Assembly: GCA_021613535.1 (NCBI GenBank)
Contig: CP075493.1
Location: 11,532,001 to 11,596,000 of the forward strand
DNA: 64,000 nucleotides
Reading direction: 5' to 3'
Source: Adineta vaga
Lineage: Eukaryota > Rotifera
Shown here: positions 47,783 to 58,977 of the stretch, piece after piece
Position numbering within the stretch: the stretch's first letter is position 1
Layout of the letters: each line of letters opens with the position of its first letter
Notes under the pieces: model-generated
What the model was told of the DNA's origin: nothing
Database searches by the model: none
What the model saw: the letters and a program-made list of their open reading frames with translations, nothing else
Made by a program: the position numbers and the translations under genes

Positions 47783-48057
47783 ATCATCAACAACAACTAC
47801 TTTCCAATTGCCGCTCAATATGATTCGAAACACAACTCAGGCGAACACTTTATTCTCTGTGTTATTATCAAATTATGGTCTAACTATGACTACTGTAAGT
47901 ATAGTGTCGTAAATATACGCAAGAAAAGGTACTATGGTTGGCATTAGCTTCTCTAAGCAACATGACAGCTCAGAATGCTTCATTTACAAATGAATATTTG
48001 ATGAATTCAATTATCACTGATATTCTCCGTAGATTAATGATTGAACAATGGACTTAA
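47783..48057 (+). pseudogene. Gene fragment, plus strand, ends at TAA
   Basis: Two protein-like segments lie in different frames. The first (47783-47895) has a Thr-rich start and the string NMIRNTTQANTLFSVLLSNYG; it ends near a GTAAGT. The second (about 47925-48057) reads VLWLALASLSNMTAQNASFT and ends with TAA at 48055-48057. The gap between them is too short for a normal intron, so a frameshift is likely. Upstream exons are missing. Composition resembles the end of a surface protein. Family unknown. Confidence 0.3.
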
Positions 48058-48464
48058 TCAAAGTTCTATGAGAAATATTATAAAGAATATGAACCGATCG
48101 AATGTACTTACAAAATCATAGCAAGAAATCGTGTGATTTATATAGTTTCGACATCGATTGGTATTACTGGTGGTTTGACAATAGTTCTCAAATTTGTTAT
48201 GTACTGCATTTGAAAAGGAAGAACAAGAGTTATAGTTTGACAACTTGTAAAAATGAATAAAAAGGACTTTAATGAATCTACCGCAGACGATATTTCCAGC
48301 AAATACTCTATCTTTGATTACTTTTATCGTTATATGATTTTGACTGATATATAAATCAAGAGTTTGTTCATTCTTATTTTCATCCACATCAACGCGCTCG
48401 GTCATATTCTTTAAAACGCAAAAGCAAATAAGCACAAAAAAACGATAATCCGTATTTCATTCAT
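48058..48464 (-). pseudogene. 5' gene fragment with signal peptide, frameshifted
   Basis: From the ATG at 48464 a short signal-peptide-like frame (VFLCLFAFAF) runs into TAA. One base out of frame, an open segment continues with VDVDENKNEQTLDLYIS and later CSSFSNAVHNKFENYC up to a GTAAGT donor after Phe at 48112. The next exon is not found; instead a plus-strand fragment abuts at 48057. The signal peptide plus Cys-containing sequence suggests a secreted protein gene that was truncated and then shifted. Family not recognised. Confidence 0.35.
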
Positions 48465-48662
48465 CTTGTAACATTATATCCTATAGTATAACCGTAGCAG
48501 GGTCATATAATAATAGAATCACCATAGATCATAATACTTTTGATTTTGATCTTCAAACGAACGAATCGTTATCAATTTGACGGAAACCAAAGTTAATATT
48601 AAATTATGTCATTCAAATAATCAAAAAAGAAAAAGGAAAAAAATCAACTGTAATCGAAGAAT

Positions 48663-50004
48663 TCATAAAACTAAATTTAAACATGCTATTATAAATGTTT
48701 CAGGTTTAACTGTTCCAGTAATTCGTTCAGGTGTAAATGTTATTTTATCAATTCGTTCCCAATTGATTTCAAATAGAATTGGATTTTTCTTTGTTAATAT
48801 TATATTTTTCACCGCAAATAACACATTTGAACGATAGCTTGATACTATCAATTGAAAAGATTCATGATAAACTGACATAGCTTCAAATGAATGAAGAGAA
48901 AATTTGTTTGAAGAATTGGGTAAGAGTATTGATGCAGCCTTTCCTCTTCCATTAAATGCTACACAATTTCTCGACGGATTATATGCATTAAGAAAGCCTT
49001 TTAATTGAAAATTTCCACGTGCATGTTCTTCAAACATATAATAAATGTTTTCCCAATTAAAACCAGCATAACCATTTGGAATATGATCACCTTCTTTTTT
49101 TGCACGAGAACTTTGAAGAAAATCTATTGTCGAAATTCGTAATGGCACTAAATATAATATACAAATAAATATACATATGATTTGAAAGTAAGAAATCTTT
49201 TACCATTGCTTGACCCGGTAGTATTTGACGATGGTTGCTCTTCTTCAGTTGGAGCCGATGGTGTCCCTTTATTTAAAAAAAGAAAAAGAAAAGCAGTTCA
49301 ATAGATACGAATTGTTTTCATCTACAAAAGTTTCCCTACTTACAATCTTGTTCATCATCTTGCGATTGCATTCTTTGTGCATAATCTTTATTTTTTTGTT
49401 CTCTTAGATATAATTGAGCAATTCTTTCAAAATGTTTCATTTTCGATGGTTCTTTATTACATGCTTCGATTGCTTCATCAATAAGCTGTGTTTGTTTTCT
49501 TAAACAATCAACATTTTCATGTCCATCTTTTTGATAATAAACCGTATAACATTTTAAGCAGGTTAATTTTTTCGGTAAACAATCCGTATCTTGATGTTCT
49601 ACAAGATTCTTATATAACATTTCTTTCGAACATTGAGAACATTCTGTTAATCGAAATAAACATTCAGCTAATTCATGCTTTTCTAAACCTTCATATGGAA
49701 TCAAAAGTGTACAACCATTGGATTTATTTTGACAAGTTAATTTCAATCTTGATAATAATTTGATCAGAATCGCTGGAGGTTTTCGTTCTTGAAAACGACA
49801 ATTAAATGGGCATGCATTCGGTTTTTCATGAAGCCATAAACGAATACATTTCAAACAGAATGAATTTTCACATTTTTGACAAGTCACAGGTTTCCAAATA
49901 ATATTCATACATATTGGACATGTGATAATATCATCGTCAACGTAACCATCAACACGATCTGTTGAAAGAGATTCAGTACGTACCATTTTTTTTCTTTCTC
50001 CCAT
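48663..50004 (-). CDS. RING finger/TRAF-type zinc-finger protein with unknown C-terminal domain
   Basis: Three exons join in phase: 50004-49344, 49266-49204 and 49147-48663, giving 402 residues. A RING finger (about residues 29-70; CPICMNIIW, CQKCENSFC, CIRLWL) is followed by TRAF-type zinc fingers (about 90-165; CQNKSNGC, HELAEC, CSQC, HQDTDC, CLKC). A helical linker and an acidic exon 2 come next. The last exon encodes about 160 residues with GYAGFNWENIYYMFEEHA and CVAFNGRGKAASI, then beta-rich sequence. I do not recognise this domain. The front end predicts an E3 ubiquitin ligase of the TRAF-like group; the C-terminus would be its substrate-recognition part. Confidence 0.82.
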
Positions 50005-50642
50005 TTATGAAATACTGAAACAGAAACAAAAAAATTTTAAGAAATTTTCGGTCATGTCATTTGAATTATTAAAGACATCATTAAAGTGAACTGACTCTCT
50101 AAAAATTACAAACCAAGCTAAATCAAATGCTTCACAATTTACCACTAACTTCGTAACTGGTAATTATTATTTTTCATCGTCTAATGATGTTATTAGTGAG
50201 CGATGCACATGGTATGAATCATATAAACTATCGAAAAATAATAAATATTTTAGTAAACATAAATCATACTTTTCTCTTTCTTGATATCTATGTCATCGTG
50301 ACCTTTTTTGATAAAAGGTAGTCTTATACGTTATTTTCATGTTTATGATCAATTATCTGTAATAGCTTGTTCTTTATTAATCATATAAAACAACTCATTT
50401 TCAAATGAGATCGATCGAACTAGATAACATGTAATATTTCGATAATAAATTTCCACATATACAAAACATGTTCGCATCGGTCATGCATGTGTTCTTCTCC
50501 CGTCCATTCTGTTCATTTTATCGTCCTATAATAGAAAAAGAAACAATCAACATCTTGTCCGATGTAATGATCGTCAGTCAAATATATATATCTATATCTA
50601 TATAAATAGCAATTTCTTCCTATTTTTTTTACATAATACAAA
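50005..50642. promoter_or_regulatory. Divergent 5' region with TATA box
   Basis: Spacer between the RING gene (minus) and the secreted coiled-coil gene (plus). TATAAATAG at 50601-50609 lies 34 bases before the ATG at 50643, preceded by TATATATA and TCTATATC repeats. This is a good candidate core promoter for the plus-strand gene. Confidence 0.5.
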
Positions 50643-51492
50643 ATGTTGTCTATCTATCGACTTTCCCTTCTATTCCTATTGCTTACCGTAAAGTTAATTT
50701 TGACTGAAGAATCAACAACAGAGTCGGTTCTTTCACTTTTACCACAAATGATTCATGAAGATACTTATCAAGAAATACGCGATAAGTTTTTGCCCGTAAT
50801 TCGTCGTGCATCTCGAAACATGCAATCTATGATCATCAAGATAACTGAAGAATATACTAAAATACAGGTTCGTTCGAATGAAGATTCTTTGAAACCAATC
50901 ATAACAACTATATTGATTTTCAGAAGTACAAAGATGTTATCAATCAAACTTGTTTATCATCATCTTTAGTAGTCAATATGACGAAACTCTCGAGAAATTT
51001 AACACGAATTATGCAAGAAGAAGTACCATCTATTGAAGAGGAAGTTAATCATATCCTATCAGATATAGAAGAACTCAAAAAAAAGGTAGATGAACTTACG
51101 TATGATGTCAAGCAACAACCAGTACCGCAATTCAATCATGAGCAGCTACAAAGATTGCAAATTTTGAAGAATATATATGAAAAGTTAAATAGTCAATTAA
51201 ATCAAATTAATCAACAATTAAAACAGTATGTCTTCTATTATTCAGTTTAAGTATTCGACAGATTGTGATGCTCTTTTGTTTTTTTAGAATACTGAATGAA
51301 ATTATACATCCTGGTCTTGCTTCCGTCGAAAAATATAATGCATGTTTAGCTTCGGTAGCACAATCCTTGATAGATTATGGTATAAATGAAATAGTTGAAC
51401 ATATGGATGATGATGATGATGATGATAAAAAAGATGTTGAGCAACTTGCTCTAGAACATTCATCATCAACTATCAATCATACTGATTTGTAA
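50643..51492 (+). CDS. Secreted coiled-coil protein
   Basis: Three exons join in phase: 50643-50867, 50924-51225 and 51288-51492, giving 243 residues. A strong signal peptide (about residues 1-21, LSLLFLLLTVKLILT) leads into an almost wholly helical protein. It has heptad-like Leu/Ile/Val spacing in the middle (EEVNHILSDIEELKKKVDEL), three sequons, few Cys, and an Asp-rich run near the C-terminus (seven Asp). No family is recognised. The Asp run might bind calcium. The TATA box directly upstream suggests tightly regulated, possibly abundant expression. Confidence 0.75.
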
Positions 51493-53049
51493 CTGATTTA
51501 ATTATCTCTTGAATGAATATGCTATCAAAAATAAATCGTTCAACGAAATTGTAAAAATAGCAATATCTTGGGATTATAAGTTAGTAGAGCACGTTCATAT
51601 AAAATGATATTCTTTTGATCATTTGATAAACAATGGTGTGTATCTCTTATCCAAATTCGTGAGGAAAGTCAACAGTAAAATTAGATTATCGCATCGTATG
51701 TGAATATTAATTACTATAACTATATTTATGACAAAGAAACAACGGGAATATTAAAACCTCAATACTCTAAAACTGACTATCAAGAAGTGTTGTCATAATA
51801 ATAGTTGATAAAATAGGCAACAAACTTTTAACTGTGCGAACATGATTCTTTGAATATGAATTTCACATCGATTATTTTATTCATTAAGTTCTTAGTATAA
51901 GCGTAGTTTGCATACTTCGTGGTATAGAGTGGTTAATACGTTATTCTGAAGAAATAATCGCTTCGGTGGCCCAGGTTCGAATCCTGACGGAGATCTGAGA
52001 AAGAAGCATCTTAAGAATACAAAGGAAAGATTTGATTATCATAACTGAATCTTTTACACTCATTATATTTTTATGAATATAATCGTGATTATTCATATAC
52101 TTCAATGAAAAATATACTGATATGTATCCTTACAAGAAAAAGATTGTCTAAACTGGAAGTTGTATGATATATAGTCATATGAACCTAGTTTGTAATAAAT
52201 AATTGATACGATCGTGTAATTGTTCATTATAATACTTTTCAAAATGATCTTATAAATATTTAACAAATTCTTACGATATATTTCCAAAATTAATACTAAC
52301 TCTACGTGTCAATTGTTTATACTATTGGCTTATAAACTTAATATTCTCTGGACATGAGAATATTTCCGGTACAAATTATATTGTATTTTTAGGTGTTTCT
52401 GTTAGCATGTTCACTATCGTTGTCTGCAATGTCAGATTGTATGAAACGAATTAAATTCCATACTGCTAAATCTATTTCATTGTTAATGTAACGTTTGACA
52501 TTATTAAATAAGAAAAAATGTTGATTATTGGTTACAATTTCACACATATCATTCTCTATATAAATATCATATAAACAATCGTAAACGTTCATTTTGTTTA
52601 TTTTATAGGATTGTTTCATGTAATCTTATCGTTTTAAACTTTAAGAATGTATTTCACATTTTGTTACACACCTTTTATATTCGTATTTAGTTAGTAATGA
52701 CGATAGTTTCTCTTATTCTATGTCCTTCAACCACCTCTATATTTGTGAAAGAGAGAGAGAGAGAGAGAGTATCAGGTGTGTTTAGAAAGGATTTAACATT
52801 GGTCATGTATTCTCTGTAAATCACCTGTTTGCAACATCGTCTAAAGATGTGTGACTTAAATAATCAAAAGAAAAAGAATGAATCTTTCTTACGACAATCA
52901 GCTTAGATGATAACATTTGACTTTACTTAGAATATAAAAAAAGAAATGAATGTATGCGTATAGTTGCAAATAAATCTCAATATTATATTCTAATATCAAG
53001 AAAAAAAAGTATCTTAATATTTGAACTAATCTTGTTTTTAGATATCCGA
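51493..53049. other. Intergenic region with tRNA-like element and GA repeat
   Basis: About 1.5 kb of AT-rich DNA. It holds the tRNA-like sequence at 51914-51994 and a (GA)n run at about 52749-52769. The minus-strand ORFs at 52102, 52389 and 52898 show no family pattern. Confidence 0.5.
51914..51994 (+). tRNA. tRNA-like sequence, GAA anticodon loop, probably degenerate
   Basis: An A-box-like TGGTATAGAGTGG and a perfect B-box core GGTTCGAATCC lie in order. The D stem (GTAT/ATAC) and anticodon stem (TTATT/AATAA) pair perfectly around the loop CTGAAGA, which would present GAA (Phe). The T stem pairs four of five. The acceptor stem pairs only about five of seven, and the variable region is 13 bases, too long for tRNA-Phe. 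No introns or CCA. It may be a tRNA pseudogene or the head of a tRNA-derived SINE. Confidence 0.4.
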
Positions 53050-54279
53050 ATGATTGCTTCATTCGTTTGTTTTCGGTTTTCAATCATTATTTTATTCATT
53101 TGTTTGATCAATAATACACACAGTGATCTACTTTCTTCCTTAGAATCAACTATAATATCACATGGTGGACAATAAGTATTACGAATAACTGATCCAGAAT
53201 ATAAAACGGCAGCTACTCTTCATAATAGACGAATACAAACATGGCCGGATCTTATAATACGTCCTGCAAGATGATTATTGTAGTCATCAAGGTATTGTTA
53301 TTGATTCGATACTTTTAAAAGGTCTTCAAGTTGATTGGACAGCTGAAACAGTAACTGCAAACAGGTGTCATATGGGCCGATATTTATAAAGTTATAAATG
53401 AATCTGAATATGTTATATTGGATGGATTATGTCCAACAGTGGGTGTTGTAGGTTTCACATTGGGAGGTGGTTATTATGCAATGTATAGTCGTTCATATGG
53501 CCTTGCATATGATAATGTTCTTAATTTTACAGTAGCATCATACAATGGGACGATTGTAACAGTATCATCGTTAATAAATTTAGATCTATATTGGGCATTA
53601 CGCGGTGGTGGAGGGGGAGATTTTGGTTTTGTTCTAGAAAGGACACAAAAAATACATCGAATTACTGAAACTAAAATACCTAATGGTTAGTATTCATTTT
53701 GAATATAACATGGATTGATGTTGATATTCGAGCAGCTCTTAAAAATTGGTCAACATTCTTAAAAGATATCGCTGATAATGATACGCGTATTTCTTTCAAT
53801 ACAATTGTCATTATTAATGGTCGTAGTAACATACTTATTATGTTTTGTTCATTCAATGGACCAGAAGAAGAAATTGCCTCTCTATTTGGTTCATGGTTAT
53901 CAAAATATCCTAGACCAACCTTTAATAGTCGGTATAATTATTCACAAAATGATATAGCTAGAGAACTGGCGATTCCATTTCCTGTCGTCAATCGAGAACA
54001 TATTGCTTCAGGATGGTTATTGATATTACTGATGCTGTGTTAGATGTTAGTAGATAAACAACATTTCTACTGCTGATATGGGCTCAAGGACGGAACTTAT
54101 TTATCTTCGACATTCAAACAAAGATTAATCGATGCAGCAGCACCAACAAAAAGTATTGTCGGAGCATATCTGAATTATATTGATCCTCACTTACCAAATT
54201 GGCAAACGATGTATTGTCGAGTCATTGGAATCGCTTAAGAGAAATTCAAATAAATCAAAAACGTTATTACTATCATTAG
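53050..54279 (+). pseudogene. Decayed FAD-linked oxidase (berberine-bridge-like) gene
   Basis: A signal peptide starts at 53050. The FAD-binding domain follows: GVVGFTLGGGYYAMYSR, then NLDLYWALRGGGGGDFG. The C-terminal BBE motif region is NYIDPHLPNWQTMY, then HWNRLREI. These are in the correct order for a FAD_binding_4/BBE oxidoreductase. The gene is broken by TAA at 53173-53175 and TGA at 53272-53274, and by loss of the segment that normally holds the FAD-linking His. Frameshifts occur near 53365, 54040 and 54215. The relic ends at TAG 54277-54279. Secreted members oxidise sugars or alkaloids. In bdelloids such genes are often thought to be horizontally acquired from fungi or bacteria; that is not tested here. 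Confidence 0.85.
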
Positions 54280-55848
54280 TCTTACTATATTGATATGGTT
54301 GCAACATCTTAATTACAGGGATTTCTGAATATTTCTTTAAATAATGGAAGAATAACAGCAACAGTCGAATTATATCTTTGAAATATAGACTTTTTTTTTA
54401 TTGCAAGAATACAATTTAGAATAACTATTATGATGATCAAATCAAATAATATCAGTTTTATCCTATATCAAGAAAAAAGATCAGTGTTTCGTAGTAATGA
54501 ATTGTTAACTTTTTACAAAACAAATGCATTCATATAACAATAATAATATATTGACAGATGATGATGTTGAACATAAGACAATACTGTATTTGTTAGATAC
54601 ATATTAAACAGTATTACGTAAGTTAAGAGAGACTTTTCATCAGATGAATTTTTTGTTAATAATATTACCAATCAAATCAAAAGATAATCCATGCTCACTT
54701 TATTTACCAATACCACACGCATATGATATATTCATTCTATATTATGATATCTTCCATAATGTATAAAAAAAAATAGTGCATTACCATGTAACGTCTCGCG
54801 AAGAATTCTTTTAAATGTCTTTCAATCTTTTCACCATTATTAAGTTTAACTTATTGTAATCTAGATCAACAATATTGTGTTCCTATGACTAATTCATTCA
54901 TATACTGTTAATATACGATTTGTTTTATGAATGGTTTTCTTCAAACATTCTTATCCTTCACTTTTCTTTCAATTTTTTCATTGCTTACACCTCTTAGACT
55001 CTAAAACATATTAATAATTCACAATAACAAATAATATTCATCACTCGCAGTAGTTTCTACATTTCAAGAAAATATGAAAATTTTGTTTACTGACAAAGAA
55101 ATAGTATATCGAATTATAACGTAATTGGATGTCAATACAATGTTTTGTATCTTATTTGCAGTATAATAGTTTAAAGGTTTCACCTTATAATGTACTATTT
55201 TAGCAAAATAAAATTGATTATTCATCCTGCAATACCAAAATGACATTTGCATATTGGTAATGCATTCTTTTTTTGGTAATAATGTACTTTTTACGAAGGT
55301 TTTTTTTAACTTTAACACTTCACCTGTGTAACACAGTGAAAGAGAACGAGAGCGAGAGAGAAAAAGAATGACAAACAAACTTGGTATTTCTATAAAGAGA
55401 AAGAGAACAGAAAAATTTATAAGAGCGATCAGACGATAGTCACTTCTTTTATTACACACATCGAATATTCGAAAATAATACACTGAGGTACGCAAAACAT
55501 GTTTAGATAGATTACATTTTTGTTTTTAAAACTCATGTGTGTAGGATGAAACCAAATCGTCGAATATCTTAGTACTATAATAGAAAGATTAACCTAGAAT
55601 TTAAATAAAAAATATATATCCCATATAAACAAGTGTAGGCTGGAATTAAACTTGAAAATAATTCCAATTTTCATAAAGAACAGAATGTATAAAACCTGTC
55701 AAAAGAGAAGAAAAAAACAAAACAACATATTTCTCTCCTTTCATTCAGAATTCAATAATATAATACGAATAGAAACAGGCAGACTCTACTCTTAGAAGCT
55801 ACGTTGATACATTTTTATTAAAATTAATTTTAGTATTTTAACATTATC
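54280..55848. other. Intergenic region
   Basis: About 1.5 kb of AT-rich DNA. A minus-strand ORF of 143 codons (55064-55495) is discussed among the rejected items. A GA-rich purine stretch lies near 55336-55365. Confidence 0.5.
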
Positions 55849-56703
55849 ATGAGATCATCAAATAGATACGATGCGAATGAATATCATACTGAAATAGTTA
55901 ATGGTACTTTCGATGATTTTCAACCACGACCAGTCAGATCTCAACCTCAACCAATCCGAACAATAGCATACGATCGAGAATATCAATACGAAGACAAAGG
56001 AAGTAATCGTTCTTATCCAACTAATCCACCGTAAGTATCATATTTCTCTCTCTCTCTGTTTATATGAATAAGAAAAATCCTAAGAAGCAAGGTTTTTTTT
56101 CTTTTTGATCTAGTAAAAACAGTTCTAAATATTGTACAAAACGATGTTTAATTGGATTTGGGATTGGTCTACTCCTTGGCATTCTAATTTTGATTGCTGT
56201 AGTAGTACCAGTTGCTGTACTTACTCGGTGTTCTTTAGGTGAGAATGAAAAGAAAGCATGCGCCTATCAATATAAATTTCTCTTTCTGTTTTTATCAAGG
56301 TACAACCGCTTCCACAGCTAATTGGGTAGGTACATTTCGAATGGATGGTTCATGCGATACAACTACATGCTGTTGTTTTACCAATCAAATTACCTTAATT
56401 CAAACAAATAATAATCAACTACAACTTTCAGGTTCTGTTAGTGGTGTCTGTTCAAATTTGATATCTACTGTTTCTCTAACACAAACAATGCCGACAGGTT
56501 TTCAAACATATTTTACATGGTCTGGAGAAACAATTCGTGCTCGATTAGGTCAAGATAATTCTTACATATCATTAGTGAATATACTCCATGGTACATGTAG
56601 TACTAATGGATTAAGAACATCGTATAATGGTGGTAGTATGATAAACATGAATTTATATTTGATCGTGTTTATTTCACTAATTACTATGGGCAAAATAATG
56701 TAA
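55849..56703 (+). CDS. Small membrane protein with Cys-rich beta domain and hydrophobic tail
   Basis: Three exons join in phase: 55849-56030, 56114-56238 and 56300-56703, giving 236 residues. The cytoplasmic N-terminus is polar and Pro/Arg-rich. One membrane segment follows (about residues 70-95, LIGFGIGLLLGILILIAVVV). The ectodomain of about 115 residues has a CDTTTCCCF cluster and a beta-rich pattern (NWVGTFRMDG, QLQLSGSVSGVC, YFTWSGETIRARLGQ). The extreme C-terminus is a second hydrophobic stretch ending ITMGKIM, like a GPI-attachment signal. No family recognised. The type II topology with a conserved beta domain resembles other bdelloid surface proteins, including the NHL protein next door. 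Confidence 0.75.
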
Positions 56704-56849
56704 CACGAAATGAACGAACTGCTTTTGATTATATTTTCAGTAGTTTTGTCTTTTCTTGTGAATTATGTTTATTAATAAATGTCTTCACACAACACTTTTC
56801 ATACATGCGCAGCTATCGCGAGATATTAAAAAAAAGTAATTTATCATTT

Positions 56850-58458
56850 TTAATAACGTAAAAATTTTTGAATTCTATGATTGTTTGTATCTGCAACATA
56901 TAAATTGAGTTGATTATCCAATGTAATTCCATTAGGTGTGTTCAGTAACGTCGAAGTAGAACCACTTGAACTTGTAATACCAGCAATCGTTATTCCTTCT
57001 GTTGATCCAGCCATAAATAATTGTATACGATGATTATTTCTATCAACAACATACATATTACCCATTGGATCAAAAGTCATTTGTTGAGGATTGTTGAACA
57101 GTGTTACATTATTACCTGATCTTGCAGTTCCACTAGCATCACCAGCGAGAATTGTCCAATTATTTGCACCTAATCCCCATCGAACAATATTGTGGGCATT
57201 ATTATTGGCAATAACAAGACTATTTGATAACGTATCTAGGTATAAACCAGCAGGTTTCCATAACTGTGTGCTTCCAGCACCAAATGTGCCATTACCAGCT
57301 GCTAATGTCCCTGTACCTGCGTTCAGTAAATAACTCATCACACGGTTATTATCAAAATCAGCAATATAAAGTGTACCCGTTGTTTCATTACGTGCAAGAC
57401 CAACTGGAGTACTCAATGTATTATTCGTACGCCCAAAATACCTAAATAAAATCTGATTATTCAAGAAACAAAAGAATAGGTTTTTCATCGGCATACCTGT
57501 AGAACTGCCAGCAACTGTTATTCCACTAAATGCACCATTGGACCAATATTGAACACGATTGTTACCAGAATCAGACACATAAATACCATTGGAGGAATCA
57601 ATCAGGATGCATGATGGTGTTTTTAATTGACTGGGTAACGAACCTCCTATTCCATTTGTTTCACCGGCTACAGTCACACCAACAGAATTATCTAGTTCAT
57701 ATTTCTGTATTCGATGATTGTCACAATCAGCAGCATAGAGTATATTTGGATAATGCCATATTATACCTTTCGGATGATTCAATTGATTGCTGGCATTACC
57801 AGCTGTATTTGATAAACCAGTAACTGTTATTCCCGTTGTATTCCAACGAAGTAAAGGTGTCGAACCTATAGAGTCAAATAACTATACTATCTGCTAACTA
57901 TATTTACCGTACCTGACACTGGCATTGTTTGCCTTTTTGATTTATACAATATTTCAATTAGAGTTGCCGCAATAGCAATAACAACAAGTCCAGTAATACA
58001 TACAGAAATAAGTATTCTTCTTACGGAACATCTTTTATAAATATATTATAGATCAAACAGCAAATTCAGTAATGAATATTATAAATACTTACAGTTTCTT
58101 TTTATGCTTTTTCGTTGTTTTATGATGGATCTTGTGTTACCTCTTTTCGATCTGACCTAATATTTATTGACTGGGTTTTCAATTGAGAAAATAAGATTTT
58201 ATAAAATAAACAAATATATTAATTTTATCTTACTTGAGATGGCACATGATCGTATGGCTCGATTTTAGTATTACTAAGTGACTGGAATGATTTCTGAACT
58301 TTGTTGTTTGTTGAAATCTATATACGAATTCAATCATACAAAAAAGAAACGAAAGAGATCATTTCAAATCAGACTGTATGTAACTTTCGACAAGAATCAA
58401 CTGTTGGTTTGTGTCTTACGGGTCGAACAGTAATATGTATAGGAGAAGATCTTTTCAT
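56850..58458 (-). pseudogene. Type II membrane NHL-repeat protein, two one-base phase breaks
   Basis: Exons: 58458-58420, 58317-58234, 58156-58093, 58031-57913, 57865-57497 and 57441-56850. Exons 1-3 encode a polar cytoplasmic tail and exon 4 a membrane segment (ILISVCITGLVVIAIAATL). Exons 5-6 encode NHL repeats forming an extracellular beta-propeller (AADCDNHRIQKYEL, YVVDRNNHRIQLF, YVADTNNHRIQKF). Every splice site is canonical, but the phase fails by one base at two places: in the A-rich exon 3 (58093-58156) and at the exon 5/6 junction. Reading straight through 57442-57496 keeps the NHL frame and adds about 20 residues. It may be a live gene with assembly errors, a gene without the last intron, or a recent pseudogene. 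Confidence 0.6.
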
Positions 58459-58917
58459 TTAGTCTTTGATTATACTGATGAAATGTATTTTGACTACTAA
58501 TATATAATCTGAACTATATTTTATACATCTAGAAACTTCTAATAGAAAAACAAAGATTGTTTGAAGGGACGCAATCACTTTTTTTTTATTAATGAATAAT
58601 ATAATTATTTGTGAGAACGAGAAATATTTTATGTTTTCTTCAATCAAGAGAAATCATAGGAGAAATATTCAATCTTCTGTTTACTCTGCCATAAAATATA
58701 GGTTACTTTCATCAATCGAACTTTATAAAGAAAAATTTGAATGTGAGAATATTGATACTAAACCATGATGTATACTATTTGAACATCTTATCTTCTATTG
58801 TTAACGTAGGTTACATACAATGTGTAAAATTAAAAATTTGATCTACGGAAGATTTTCTCTTTTTTAAACGCTCAATATGTAATGATTATTTTTGATAATC
58901 AAAAGAATAGGAGCATC
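58459..58917. other. Intergenic region
   Basis: AT-rich spacer between the NHL gene and the hairpin island at 58918. Nothing supported. Confidence 0.5.
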
Positions 58918-58977
58918 TTGAGGGTGTGGGTGTGAGTATTTCGTCTTTCAAATTCACCCTCACCCACACTCACACCC
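58918..58977. repeat. Telomere-like G/T-C/A inverted-repeat island 3
   Basis: The left arm is TTGAGGGTGTGGGTGTGAGT. After a 17-base loop the right arm is CACCCTCACCCACACTCACA followed by CCC. The arms pair with a few mismatches. It shares the TTGAGGGTG start with island 1 and GAGGGTGTGGG with island 2. It sits exactly at the 5' truncation point of the F-box/LRR relic. Confidence 0.65.

Noticed and set aside
55064-55495. 143-codon minus-strand ORF
   Set aside because: Composition is hydrophobic and low-complexity with an Arg-Ser run from a GA-rich repeat, and no domain pattern or splice context fits. The length is possible by chance in AT-rich DNA.
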